This document shows positions 5,553 to 5,561 of a stretch of 5,561 nt of DNA, piece by piece. The translations under genes were made by a program, and so were the position numbers. Within the stretch, counting starts at the first letter, position 1; each line of letters starts with the position of its first letter. Below the pieces are notes generated by a model. It was given only the letters and a program-made list of their open reading frames with translations. It was not told the origin of the DNA and made no database searches. The stretch is from a bacterium CG2_30_54_10. Its GTDB lineage: Bacteria; Muiribacteriota; Ozemobacteria; Ozemobacterales; Ozemobacteraceae. Location: positions 5,202 to 10,762 of the forward strand of contig MNYA01000012.1 in the NCBI GenBank assembly GCA_001872985.1, read 5' to 3'.

Positions 5553-5561
5553 GACGCGGCA

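Overview
All four genes in this window lie on the minus strand, so transcription runs from high to low coordinates. Two are flagellar basal-body genes: flgI (P-ring protein, 1638..2747) and the start of a flgJ-type rod-binding protein (1..296, cut by the window edge). A P-ring and a cleavable signal peptide point to a flagellated diderm (outer-membrane) bacterium. Base composition looks moderate, with GC-rich palindromes between genes. The mix of TPR-rich proteins, an SGNH/GDSL hydrolase fused to TPRs and palindromic repeats suggests a non-enteric, little-studied lineage (deltaproteobacterial, planctomycete-like or a candidate phylum such as Riflebacteria). The sequence alone cannot settle which.

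Layout in transcription order: (1) 5561-5282 is a leader region with a palindrome/terminator at the edge and a good sigma70-type promoter (-35 TTGACA, -10 TACCAT). (2) 5281-2783 is an 832-residue membrane-anchored SGNH hydrolase-like protein. It has one TPR block inserted in the catalytic domain and a long TPR array at the C terminus. (3) 2747-1638 is flgI, 35 nt downstream or overlapping by ATGA depending on the start chosen, so very probably cotranscribed with (2). (4) 1637-1191 is a 447-bp gene-free stretch with a train of five hairpins. The last one transcribed is a textbook Rho-independent terminator, followed at once by a strong extended -10 promoter. (5) 1190-351 is a 279-residue all-TPR protein with no signal peptide. 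(6) 354-291 is a 16-bp tandem repeat of four copies that fills the whole junction between the TPR gene and flgJ. (7) 296-1 is flgJ.

The flgI-flgJ pair that is usually adjacent in flagellar operons is therefore split into two transcription units, each headed by a TPR-protein gene. The context suggests, but does not prove, that both TPR proteins have something to do with flagellar rod/ring assembly or the envelope around it. The most unusual features are the repeat-built tpr-flgJ junction, the palindrome train after flgI, and the SGNH-TPR fusion with an altered block III (GHDE).
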